Of a stretch of 33,691 nt of DNA, positions 28,160-33,691 are shown piece after piece (positions within the stretch are counted from its first letter, which is position 1; each line of letters begins with the position of its first letter). The stretch is from NCBI RefSeq assembly GCF_016653295.1, contig NZ_NHSF01000064.1, forward strand, positions 1 through 33,691. The letters are read 5' to 3'. Below the pieces are notes generated by a model, which worked only from the letters and a program-made list of their open reading frames with translations, was not told where the DNA came from and ran no database searches. Origin of the DNA: Halochromatium salexigens. Lineage in GTDB: Bacteria > Pseudomonadota > Gammaproteobacteria > Chromatiales > Chromatiaceae. Made by a program: the position numbers and the translations under genes.

Positions 28160-28468
28160 CCTGACAACCAAGAAATCGACTTCCACATCCTTCGCCAGCT
28201 CGCGCGCCAACCACACACGACGCAGCGAGAGTTTGCCAAGATGCTTTGCGTCAGCCTCGGGCGCATCAACTACTGCATGAACGCCCTGCTCGACAAAGGC
28301 TGGATCAAGGCGCAGAACTTTCAGCGCAGCGACAAAAAGCTCGCCTATGCCTACCTGCTCACCCCAGAAGGCATCGACACCAAGGCCCGTATCACCGCCC
28401 GCTTCCTCAAGCGCAAGCGGGCCGAATACGACGCCCTCAAGGCCGAGCTTGAGCAGCTCACCGCCTAG
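28157..28468 (+). CDS. EPS-associated MarR-type winged-helix regulator, copy 1
   Basis: 103-residue protein of the MarR EPS-associated family (TIGR04176-like). The helix-turn-helix is ILRQLARQPHTTQREFAKML and CVSLGRINYCMNALLDKGWI, followed by KAQNFQRSDKKLAYAYLLTPEGI and a helical tail TARFLKRKRAEYDALKAELEQL. The start is GTG at 28157 within a GGCGGAAGC repeat. Compared with copy 2 (30563) the reading frame ends early: after EQLTA a TAG replaces a Glu codon, and the lost tail (AEAEGLIERSANS) is still readable up to a TGA at 28510. The core domain is complete, so it may be functional. Targets are unknown; relatives are found at exopolysaccharide loci, none of which is visible here. Confidence 0.85.
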   Translation: MPDNQEIDFHILRQLARQPHTTQREFAKMLCVSLGRINYCMNALLDKGWIKAQNFQRSDKKLAYAYLLTPEGIDTKARITARFLKRKRAEYDALKAELEQLTA

Positions 28469-28557
28469 GCTGAGGCTGAAGGACTCATCGAACGGTCCGC
28501 CAATAGCTGACCGCTAACGGCGACTACACCGACCCTTTGCTGACAGCCCAAGCGCAC

Positions 28558-28767
28558 TTCGCCTCCATTCCGCGCCTGCTCTGGCCTCTGCTACCGCCCG
28601 TTGGGCGCAGCGGCAAAGCTGCCGTCATCCACGACTGGCTTTGCGACGAGCAGCCGCACAGCGTCGACCACCGAATGGCTGCCGACATCTTCAACGAATC
28701 CATCATGGTCTGGGCGGTCAAATGATTCGGACCCAGGTTTTGCGCCGGTGCCGGACCTGGCCGATAA
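28558..28767 (+). pseudogene. decayed DUF1353 gene copy
   Basis: FASIPRLLWPLLPPVGRSGK and AAVIHDWLCDEQPHSVDH are nearly identical to residues 54-91 of the intact gene at 29818, but the first about 50 codons are missing. A 36-base in-frame deletion removes the MTVLGEPRWRRA segment, and a TGA interrupts the frame (AAATGA where the intact copy has AAAGGG). Together with its downstream hairpin it forms a 247-bp block matching 29977-30259 with only about a dozen substitutions. Confidence 0.88.
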
Positions 28768-28778
28768 ACCGGTACCTG

Positions 28779-28802
28779 AAAACCAGACCCGTCCCGGTTT
28801 TT
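28779..28802 (+). repeat. module-boundary hairpin H1 (GACCCGTCCCGG element)
   Basis: Left arm AAAACCAG, loop ACCCGTC, right arm CCGGTTTT plus T. One A-C mismatch in the stem distinguishes it from H2 and H3. It lies after the DUF1353 remnant and 15 bp before the first Rpn-type gene. The A-stem-T layout would terminate transcription in both directions. Confidence 0.75.
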
Positions 28803-28817
28803 CCCTGAAGACGCGCC

Positions 28818-29675
28818 ATGAAAACCGACATCTCCATCTACGACTTCCTTGCCCTCGGCCCCGAGGCCTTTCGCATCCTTGCCGGAGGGCGGGAGCTCCA
28901 AGGCCCCTATCGCTTTCGCTCCGAGACGCTCAAAAACATCGAGCGGCGTATCGATGGCCTGTGCGACCCCATCAACCATGATGGACCCGTTTGGATTGTT
29001 GAATTTCAGATCGAACGCAAACCCGCCGCACTCTATAACCTGCTGAGCAAAGTCGGGCTCTATGGCGAACTGCAACCGCATCGCGATGTCCGCAGCCTGC
29101 TCATCGTCCCGCGCGAGAGCGATCGACCCGCGCAACCGCAGGGACTGCAAGGCAACTGTGCACTGCTCGACGTGGTCTATCTGGAAGACTGGCTACGCAC
29201 GCTGTTCCAGCGCGAACCGACGAACCCATTTCTGGCCGTGCTCGCGCCGCTGATGTTCACCGACACCGAACTGACCGCCCAAGCACCCGCCCTCTGGCGT
29301 ACCATCATAGAGGCCAAGATCGAGCCGCACCACCGCGAACGCCTCAGCGCGCTGCTCGAATACTGGTTCATGGAGCGCTTCCGCACCCTATCGCTCACGG
29401 AGATTCGCAACATGTTTCAAATGCTCACCCCGCTGCAAGAAACCCGCGCCTATCAAGAAATTTTTGCCGAAGGCAAAATGGAAGGCGAGATTGAAGGCAA
29501 GATTGAAGGCAAGATTGAAGGCAAGATTGAAAGCCTAAAACACCTGCTCGCCCGCCGCTTCGGCTCAATCCCGGACTGGGCCGAGGAACGCATCAAAAAG
29601 GCCGATAGCGATCAACTCGACCTGTGGCTTGACGCTGTGCTCGACTCCAGCAGTCTGGAAGCATTATTCAAGTGA
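28818..29675 (+). CDS. DUF2887/Rpn-family PD-(D/E)XK nuclease-like protein
   Basis: 285 residues. MKTDISIYDFLALGPEAFRI and the following ERRIDGLCDP...WIVEFQIE match the DUF2887 branch of Rpn recombination-promoting nucleases; Asp of RIDG and Glu-x-Gln of VEFQ are the expected PD-(D/E)XK metal ligands. The C-terminal part contains five 12-bp repeats giving EGKMEGEIEGKIEGKIEGKI, then a short DUF4351-like helical domain (LKHLLARRFGSIPDWAEERIKKADSDQLDLWLDAVL). Rpn proteins cut DNA and raise RecA-independent recombination; some with variable repeat counts act in phage defence. The role here is inferred from family only. It stands alone between a boundary hairpin and a second repeat type. Confidence 0.85.
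   Translation: MKTDISIYDFLALGPEAFRILAGGRELQGPYRFRSETLKNIERRIDGLCDPINHDGPVWIVEFQIERKPAALYNLLSKVGLYGELQPHRDVRSLLIVPRESDRPAQPQGLQGNCALLDVVYLEDWLRTLFQREPTNPFLAVLAPLMFTDTELTAQAPALWRTIIEAKIEPHHRERLSALLEYWFMERFRTLSLTEIRNMFQMLTPLQETRAYQEIFAEGKMEGEIEGKIEGKIEGKIESLKHLLARRFGSIPDWAEERIKKADSDQLDLWLDAVLDSSSLEALFK
29469..29528 (+). repeat. 12-bp in-frame tandem repeat in the Rpn-type gene
   Basis: Five units of GAAGGCAAGATT-type sequence: the last three are identical, the first two differ by one or two bases. They encode the charged EGKI tract. Copy-number change would alter linker length without shifting the frame. Confidence 0.95.
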
Positions 29676-29684
29676 TCTCCGTCA

Positions 29685-29704
29685 TTCCGGCCGGGAAGCC
29701 GGAA
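29685..29704 (+). repeat. dispersed hairpin repeat R1, with adjoining tandem repeat
   Basis: TTCCGGC (29685-29691), loop CGGGAA, GCCGGAA (29698-29704), ten bases after the Rpn-type stop. It resembles the GTCATTCC-type intergenic repeats common in proteobacteria. Two copies of GGCCAGGGACCCGG follow at 29709 and 29729. A sister copy (R2) is at 33533-33554. Confidence 0.8.
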
Positions 29705-29817
29705 ACCAGGCCAGGGACCCGGAAATCCGGCCAGGGACCCGGCAACCAAGCAGCAACCACCGAGCAAACCGACTAAACCGCGCCCCAAGCCGCAAACGCA
29801 CCCCATGCCCTCAAGCC

Positions 29818-30222
29818 ATGAGCTCCTTCACCGACGCACTCCTGCTCAAAGTCCACACCGGCAACCTCGCCGAGCGCCCGTTCGAGCTCCTGGAGGCCTT
29901 CCGCTACTGGAGCATCATCGGCGCCAGCGAAGCCGAGCCGCGCTGGATCACCGTGCCCGCCGGCTATCGCACCGACTTTGCCTCCATTCCGCGCCTGCTC
30001 TGGCCCCTGCTGCCACCCGTTGGGCGCAGCGGCAAAGCTGCCGTCATCCACGACTGGCTCTGCGACGAGCAGCCGCACAGCGTCGACCACCTTATGGCAG
30101 CCGACATCTTCAACGAAGCCATGACCGTCCTCGGCGAGCCCCGCTGGCGTCGCGCCATCATGGTCTGGGCGGTCAAAGGGTTCGGACCCAGGTTTTGCGC
30201 CGGTGCCGGACCTGACCGATAA
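29818..30222 (+). CDS. DUF1353 family protein
   Basis: 134-residue protein. LLEAFRYWSIIG, ITVPAGYRTDFASIPRLLWP, AAVIHDWLCDEQ and MAADIFNEAMTVLGEPRWRR form the DUF1353 pattern, which is common in phages and mobile regions; the His-Asp of VIHDWL is the most conserved point. No function is established for the family. The start at 29818 gives the expected N-terminus. Its end and the following hairpin are duplicated at 28558-28804. Confidence 0.83.
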   Translation: MSSFTDALLLKVHTGNLAERPFELLEAFRYWSIIGASEAEPRWITVPAGYRTDFASIPRLLWPLLPPVGRSGKAAVIHDWLCDEQPHSVDHLMAADIFNEAMTVLGEPRWRRAIMVWAVKGFGPRFCAGAGPDR

Positions 30223-30233
30223 ACCGGTACCTG

Positions 30234-30257
30234 AAAACCGGACCCGTCCCGGTTTTT
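30234..30257 (+). repeat. module-boundary hairpin H2
   Basis: Perfect eight-pair stem AAAACCGG / CCGGTTTT around ACCCGTC, then an extra T, 11 bp after the DUF1353 stop and 33 bp before the RHH antitoxin start. It fits a bidirectional intrinsic terminator. Confidence 0.85.
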
Positions 30258-30290
30258 CCGCCCAAAAACAGATTTTTGATAGGTATTAAC

Positions 30291-30485
30291 ATGTCCGCAG
30301 TGCAAACGAATATTCCCGATCAGCTCCTTGAGCAAGCCCAACTTTTTGTGCAAGAAGGTTGGATCACCAATATCGACGCGCTGATCGTGGAAGCCATGCG
30401 CCGTTATCTGGACTCGCATCGCGAGGTGATCGCGGAACAATTGATTCGGGAAGACATTGACTGGGGACTGCATGGGCAAGACTAG
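30291..30485 (+). CDS. putative ribbon-helix-helix/VapB-type antitoxin
   Basis: 64-residue acidic protein. MSAVQTNIPDQLLEQAQLFV gives a short strand then helix, followed by WITNIDALIVEAMRRYLDSH as the second helix of a ribbon-helix-helix-like fold, and an acidic C-terminal tail (EQLIREDIDWGLHGQD) such as antitoxins use to block the toxin. The following frame overlaps by 14 bases and begins like a PIN toxin but ends after 21 codons. This would be an antitoxin without a working toxin. The exact family was not identified. Confidence 0.7.
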   Translation: MSAVQTNIPDQLLEQAQLFVQEGWITNIDALIVEAMRRYLDSHREVIAEQLIREDIDWGLHGQD

Positions 30486-30537
30486 GGCGTTCGTTGTCGC
30501 CGATGCAGGGCCGATCATTCATTGCTGGCAGAGGTGA
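30472..30537 (+). pseudogene. PIN-domain toxin stump
   Basis: MGKTRAFVVADAGPIIHCWQR then TGA. VVADAGPIIH matches the first strand and catalytic Asp of PIN (DUF3368-like) RNases, which normally run to about 150 residues. Everything after His17 is gone, replaced 25 bp later by the next MarR-type gene. Position after the antitoxin, with overlap, supports a former toxin-antitoxin pair. Confidence 0.65.
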
Positions 30538-30562
30538 TCACCGAGGTAGACGCCGGGACTGG

Positions 30563-30904
30563 TTGAATGAAGACACCACCTTCCAAACCCTGCGCCAGCT
30601 CCAGGCCAACCCGAAGCTCAGCCAGCGCCAACTGGCCAAAGCCCTCGGCATCAGCCTCGGTCGCACCAATTACTGCCTGCGCGCCCTCATCGCGCGCGGC
30701 CTGGTCAAAGTGGAGCACTTTCGCAGCAGCAAGAACAAGCTCGCCTACGCCTATCTGCTCACCCCAGACGGCATCGAGACCAAGGCCCGCATCACCGCCC
30801 GCTTCCTCCAGCGCAAGCGTGCCGAATACGACGCCCTCAAGGCCGAGCTTGAGCAGCTCACTGCCGAGGCCGAGGGGCTGATCGACCGGCCCACCAATAG
30901 TTGA
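30563..30904 (+). CDS. EPS-associated MarR-type winged-helix regulator, copy 2
   Basis: 113 residues, the fullest copy in the window. LRQLQANPKLSQRQLAKALG and ISLGRTNYCLRALIARGLV form the helix-turn-helix, then KVEHFRSSKNKLAYAYLLTPDGI (wing) and the helical tail RFLQRKRAEYDALKAELEQLTAEAEGLIDRPTNS. The start is probably TTG at 30563, because the partial copy at 33614 begins with TTG at the same place. Earlier starts would translate the remains of the PIN toxin. It follows the toxin stump by 25 bp and is followed by boundary hairpin H3. Confidence 0.85.
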   Translation: MNEDTTFQTLRQLQANPKLSQRQLAKALGISLGRTNYCLRALIARGLVKVEHFRSSKNKLAYAYLLTPDGIETKARITARFLQRKRAEYDALKAELEQLTAEAEGLIDRPTNS

Positions 30905-30930
30905 CTCCTACGGCAAATCAAGACCGTAGA

Positions 30931-30953
30931 AAAACCGGACCCGTCCCGGTTTT
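30931..30953 (+). repeat. module-boundary hairpin H3
   Basis: AAAACCGG / CCGGTTTT around ACCCGTC, identical to H2 across the 23-base core, 26 bp after MarR copy 2 and 39 bp before the second Rpn-type gene. Confidence 0.85.
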
Positions 30954-30992
30954 CCCTCTCGCGGTCGAATTCGGCAAACAGCGCCCAGTCAC

Positions 30993-32009
30993 ATGAAACC
31001 ACCTGCACCCACGATCCGGCATCGGCGCGATCCGACCCACGACAGCGGCTACAAGCTGCTCTATGCCCACGCCGCCATGGTGCGCGACCTGCTCACGGGT
31101 TTCGTCCCCGGCGACTGGGTCCACAGCCTCGATCTCAGCACCCTCGAGCGCTGCAGCGGCAGCTACATCACCGACGACCTGCGCGACCGCGCCGATGACC
31201 TCATCTGGCGCCTACGCTGGGGCGAGGAGTGGCTCTACGTCTACCTGCTGCTGGAATTCCAATCCACCATCGACCCTTGGATGGCGGTGCGCATCCAGAC
31301 CTACCTCGGGCTGCTCTACCAAGACCTCATCCGCGCCGAACAGCTCAGCGCCCATGGACGTCTGCCCCCGGTGCTGCCGATCGTGCTCTACAATGGTGCC
31401 CAAGTCTGGAACGCCGCCGAGACCCTCGAGCCCCTGATCGAGCCCGCGCCACCCGTCCTCGCCGACTATCGTCCCCAGCAAGCCTATCTGCTGCTTGACG
31501 AGCAATGCTTGGCGAAGGCCGAACAGGCACCGACCCGCAATCTCAGCGCCGCGCTCTTTCGTCTCGAAGCCAGTCGCAGCGCCGAGCACGCCCTGACCAT
31601 CGTGCGCACCCTGGTCGACTGGCTCAAAGAGCCCGAGCAAAGCAGCCTACGTCGCGCCTTCGCCGTCTGGTTTGGACGGGTGTTCCTCCCCAAGCGCCTA
31701 CCCGGCGTTTCGGTCACCCCTATGAATGATCTGAGCGAGGTCTATCACATGCTAGCCGACAACGTCGAAACCTGGACCGACCAATGGAAGCAGCAGGGCC
31801 TAGAGCAGGGCCTAGAGGAAGGTCGCGAAACCACCCGGCACATTTTGATTCGGCAAGCCCGCCGCCGCTTTGGCCCCGAGATCGCCGAGCAGAGCCAGCC
31901 CCTGCTGGCCCGCATCAGCGACCCCGATCAGCTCGAAGAGCTTGCCGATCAACTCCTGCTCAGCCCCGACGGCGACACCTGGCTGACCCAGCTCAAACGC
32001 GCGCCTTGA
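30993..32009 (+). CDS. Rpn family recombination-promoting nuclease/putative transposase
   Basis: 338 residues of the Rpn/Transposase_31 PD-(D/E)XK family. HDSGYKLLYAHAAMVRDLLTGFVPG is the classic start; DDLIWRLRW...YVYLLLEFQSTID holds the catalytic Asp and Glu-x-Gln, and MAVRIQTYLGLLYQDLI plus LPIVLYNGAQVWN complete the domain. The C-terminal part has a QQGLEQGLEEGRE charged tract and a DUF4351-type end (RQARRRFGPEIAEQ). Relatives cleave DNA and promote RecA-independent recombination. It is not closely similar to the Rpn-type gene at 28818, so this is not a recent duplication. The ATG at 30993 fits the family start. Confidence 0.92.
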   Translation: MKPPAPTIRHRRDPTHDSGYKLLYAHAAMVRDLLTGFVPGDWVHSLDLSTLERCSGSYITDDLRDRADDLIWRLRWGEEWLYVYLLLEFQSTIDPWMAVRIQTYLGLLYQDLIRAEQLSAHGRLPPVLPIVLYNGAQVWNAAETLEPLIEPAPPVLADYRPQQAYLLLDEQCLAKAEQAPTRNLSAALFRLEASRSAEHALTIVRTLVDWLKEPEQSSLRRAFAVWFGRVFLPKRLPGVSVTPMNDLSEVYHMLADNVETWTDQWKQQGLEQGLEEGRETTRHILIRQARRRFGPEIAEQSQPLLARISDPDQLEELADQLLLSPDGDTWLTQLKRAP

Positions 32010-32101
32010 GCCATCCGACCCCTCCGTCATTTGGGTCGCGAATGACCATGATGCGCTCCTCGTCCCGTGATCGCGAAGGGGCAAAGTTGTGGGGATACCT
32101 C

Positions 32102-32120
32102 AGGACCCGTCCCGTTTTTT
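32102..32120 (+). repeat. degenerate boundary element H4
   Basis: The core GGACCCGTCCCG (32103-32114) followed by six T is conserved, but the A-rich left arm of H1-H3 is lost. It lies 38 bp before the DUF104-type antitoxin gene, the same relative place as the other copies. Confidence 0.7.
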
Positions 32121-32158
32121 CATGACAACTTTTTACATCACAATCAAGGCTAGACCCC

Positions 32159-32470
32159 ATGATGACCAGCATCGAAGGCATCTATGAGAACGGACAGGTC
32201 CGTCTGCTGGAGCCGCTGCCCGGTGTCGAGCGGGCGCGTGTCCTGATCACCCTATTGCCCGAGTCGATGGTACCGATGAAGGCCGAGGAAACACCTGCCG
32301 CAACAGTATCAGCCGATCTTGTCGTTGAGCGCTTTGAGCCCCGCAGCGAGTTGGGCCGCAAGCTACGCGCACTACGACGCAAGTATGTCGAGGCCGGAGG
32401 CAAACTGCTGACAGCCGATGAGATCGAAGCGGAAGTCAGGGAGAGACGTGGTGGCCTCCAAGATGACTAG
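32159..32470 (+). CDS. DUF104/AF2212-like antitoxin
   Basis: 103 residues. MTSIEGIYENGQVRLLEPLP and GVERARVLITLLPE form the small beta-barrel start typical of AF2212-type antitoxins. The C-terminal half is charged (ELGRKLRALRRKYVEAGGKLLTADEIEAEVRERRGG), resembling toxin-binding tails. The stop overlaps a PIN-domain frame by eight bases, the usual toxin-antitoxin layout. Two ATGs (32159, 32162) are possible. Confidence 0.78.
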   Translation: MMTSIEGIYENGQVRLLEPLPGVERARVLITLLPESMVPMKAEETPAATVSADLVVERFEPRSELGRKLRALRRKYVEAGGKLLTADEIEAEVRERRGGLQDD

Positions 32471-32879
32471 ACGGAGCTATCTGGATACTGGCGTGTTAAT
32501 CACCGCCTGGCGCGGGCTTGGCAGCGCTGGACTGACGGCGTTGGAGATGCTGGACGACCCAGGCCTGTTGCTCGTGGTCAGCGATGCCGTGTGGCTTGAG
32601 CTTTTGCCCAAACCACTGCACGAAAAGCGCTGCGATGAGGTCGAGTTTTATCAAGCGGTGTTCGACCGTGCAGAGCGCCTCCCATGGTCGCTAGATCAGC
32701 TAGCGCCAGCTGGCCCCCAAGAGGCAAACAGACACTCGGGATCAGCCTCGGCCGCACCAACGACTGCCTGCGCACCCTCATCGCGCGCCTCGGCGAGCAG
32801 GCCGGTCCGCACCTCTGTGATTCACGCGACTCCATGTTCCTGCTCAGCCCGATCTACTGGCGTTAGAATCCTCAGGTGA
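32463..32879 (+). pseudogene. PIN-domain toxin chimerised by a MarR-gene fragment
   Basis: Residues 1 to about 76 read as a PIN RNase: MTRRSYLDTGVLITAWRG with the first catalytic Asp, DDPGLLLVVSDAVWLELLPKP with the Glu, and FYQAVFDRAERLPWS. From about 32696 the DNA instead matches the helix-turn-helix part of the MarR-type gene in another frame, giving a low-complexity tail (SASAAPTTACAPSSR). The second half with the remaining catalytic Asp residues is missing, so activity is unlikely. The frame ends at 32879 overlapping the higB start. Confidence 0.75.
32696..32788 (+). repeat. fragment of the MarR-type gene
   Basis: The first 20 bases (TCAGCTAGCGCCAGCTGGCC) match copy 2 at 18 positions. 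After a stretch 13 bases longer than in copy 2, homology resumes at CTCGG and runs through the LGISLGRTNDCLRTLIAR coding stretch to CTCATCGCGCGC. It corresponds to about 80 bp around the recognition helix of copy 2. Confidence 0.8.
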
Positions 32880-33157
32880 TCAAGGACTTTGCAGACAAAC
32901 GAACAGCCGCGATTTTTCAAGGCGTTGTCGTCAAAAAGATAGACAGGAGCCTTCAGGAGACGGCTCGGGTCAAACTGGTCATTCTGAATAACGCCATGCA
33001 AGTTGACGATCTAAGGCTACCGCCATCAAACAGGTTGGAAAAGTTGGCTGGCGACCGTCAAGGTCAGTGGAGTTTCAGGGTCAACCGGCAGTGGCGGATC
33101 TGTTTTCGCTGGGTGGACGGTGACGCGTATGAGGTTGAGCTAGTCGACTACCATTGA
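32876..33157 (+). CDS. higB: HigB-type toxin (RelE/ParE superfamily)
   Basis: 93-residue ribosome-dependent mRNA endonuclease of the HigB/plasmid maintenance killer family. IKDFADKRTAAIFQG at the start, LRLPPSNRLEKLAGDRQGQW and FRVNRQWRICFRWVDGDAYEVELVDYH are diagnostic, and the length is normal. The start is GTG at 32876 without a Shine-Dalgarno. TAGAAT (32864-32869) ends only six bases before it, so a leaderless transcript is possible. higA follows after nine bases. Confidence 0.94.
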   Translation: MIKDFADKRTAAIFQGVVVKKIDRSLQETARVKLVILNNAMQVDDLRLPPSNRLEKLAGDRQGQWSFRVNRQWRICFRWVDGDAYEVELVDYH

Positions 33158-33166
33158 GGTGTCATC

Positions 33167-33508
33167 ATGGGCATTCGTACTGAGGAACTGAAAAACATCG
33201 ATTTTTCTGACATTGCCACCGGGGAGAGCCTCCCCGTTGTGACTCCAGGCGATGTACTACAGGATTACCTGGACGGCGCAGGTATCACCGTCGCTAGGCT
33301 TGCTCAGGCGACCCACTTGCCCCAAACGCGGATTAGCAACATCCTGCAGGGCAGGCACGCCTTGTCGGCGGATACCGCGCTACGCCTGGGGCGGTTCTTC
33401 AGCACCACGCCGCAGTTCTGGATGAATCTGCAGTCATCTTACGACTTGGAAATCGCAGAGCATGCTCTGGCAGCGGAATTAGAGGACATTCGTGCTTGCG
33501 GTGCTTGA
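33167..33508 (+). CDS. higA: HigA-type antitoxin (XRE helix-turn-helix)
   Basis: 113-residue antitoxin. TPGDVLQDYLDGAGITVARLAQATHLPQTRISNILQGRHALSADTALRLGRFFSTTPQFWMNLQSSYDLE is the HigA/VapI helix-turn-helix domain; an N-terminal extension of about 25 residues precedes it. It neutralises HigB and represses the operon in known relatives. The order toxin then antitoxin is the usual higBA order. The pair appears intact, unlike the two PIN systems upstream. Confidence 0.94.
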   Translation: MGIRTEELKNIDFSDIATGESLPVVTPGDVLQDYLDGAGITVARLAQATHLPQTRISNILQGRHALSADTALRLGRFFSTTPQFWMNLQSSYDLEIAEHALAAELEDIRACGA

Positions 33509-33532
33509 TGCAGCCACCCCTCCCCGTCCGTC

Positions 33533-33554
33533 GTCCCGGCCGGGAAGCCGGGAC
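33533..33554 (+). repeat. dispersed hairpin repeat R2
   Basis: GTCCCGGC, loop CGGGAA, GCCGGGAC: eight pairs, 24 bp after higA. It has the same loop as R1 (29685), with one stem pair changed from T-A to C-G on both sides. Confidence 0.82.
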
Positions 33555-33613
33555 CCAGGCCAGAGACAGGCAACGCCCAGCAACCAAACGAACAACCAGG
33601 CCAATCACCAACG

Positions 33614-33691
33614 TTGACCGAAGACATCACCTTCCAAGCCCTGCGCCAGCTCCAAGCCAACCCCAAGCTCAGCCAGCGCCAACTGGCCAAA
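33614..33691 (+). CDS. EPS-associated MarR-type winged-helix regulator, copy 3 (cut by window end)
   Basis: 26 codons from TTG at 33614: LTEDITFQALRQLQANPK and LSQRQLAK, nearly identical to the start of copy 2. The gene continues beyond the window. It follows the higBA pair and hairpin R2. Confidence 0.8.
   Translation, partial: MTEDITFQALRQLQANPKLSQRQLAK

Noticed and set aside
27575..33691. Prophage or CRISPR array in the accessory region
   Set aside because: There are no phage structural, lysis or replication genes and no regularly spaced repeats; DUF1353 alone is insufficient.

Overview
The window is GC-rich, densely coded DNA from a gammaproteobacterium, most likely a purple sulfur bacterium or close relative (Chromatiales). 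This is inferred from conserved gene order (ypjD next to ffh; pncC-recA-recX-alaS-lysC-csrA-tRNA-Ser) and from the mix of families (ArsS/TIGR04282, LarE, EPS-associated MarR regulators, Rpn nucleases). No rRNA or species-diagnostic gene is present, so the genus is not assigned.

Layout. 1-1.5 kb: a 5'-truncated arsS remnant translationally linked to an intact TIGR04282 glycosyltransferase. 1.5-3.9 kb: ypjD and ffh, divergent. 4-7.8 kb: a large membrane-bound GGDEF-EAL protein ending in a CZB zinc-binding domain. 7.8-11.4 kb (minus strand): a tightly overlapping FAD oxidoreductase - DUF1365 - Cfa-type methyltransferase operon for fatty-acid modification; the methyltransferase carries an unusual low-complexity insert. 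11.4-12 kb: the wreck of a GH63-like glucosidase. 12-15.4 kb (minus): a GAF-PAS-GGDEF-EAL protein and a YheT-type hydrolase. 15.6-19.3 kb: tolC-aroC-MFS. 19.4-21.1 kb: larE, a small cupin and pncC. 21.2-27.3 kb: the housekeeping run recA-recX-alaS-lysC-csrA, followed by tRNA-Ser(GCU).

Immediately after the tRNA the character changes. From 27.6 kb to the window end is an accessory region of small genes and broken genes: three EPS-associated MarR-type winged-helix genes plus a fourth as a fragment, two Rpn/PD-(D/E)XK family genes, one intact and one decayed copy of a DUF1353 gene, an orphan RHH antitoxin followed by a 21-codon PIN stump, a DUF104-type antitoxin with a PIN toxin chimerised by a MarR gene fragment, and an apparently intact HigBA pair. 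The modules are separated by recurrent short hairpins. One type (core GGACCCGTCCCG) occurs four times, each 36-57 bp before the first gene of a module. A second type occurs twice and shows a compensatory base-pair change between copies. This repeat-partitioned array of MarR, Rpn and toxin-antitoxin modules is the most unusual part of the window.
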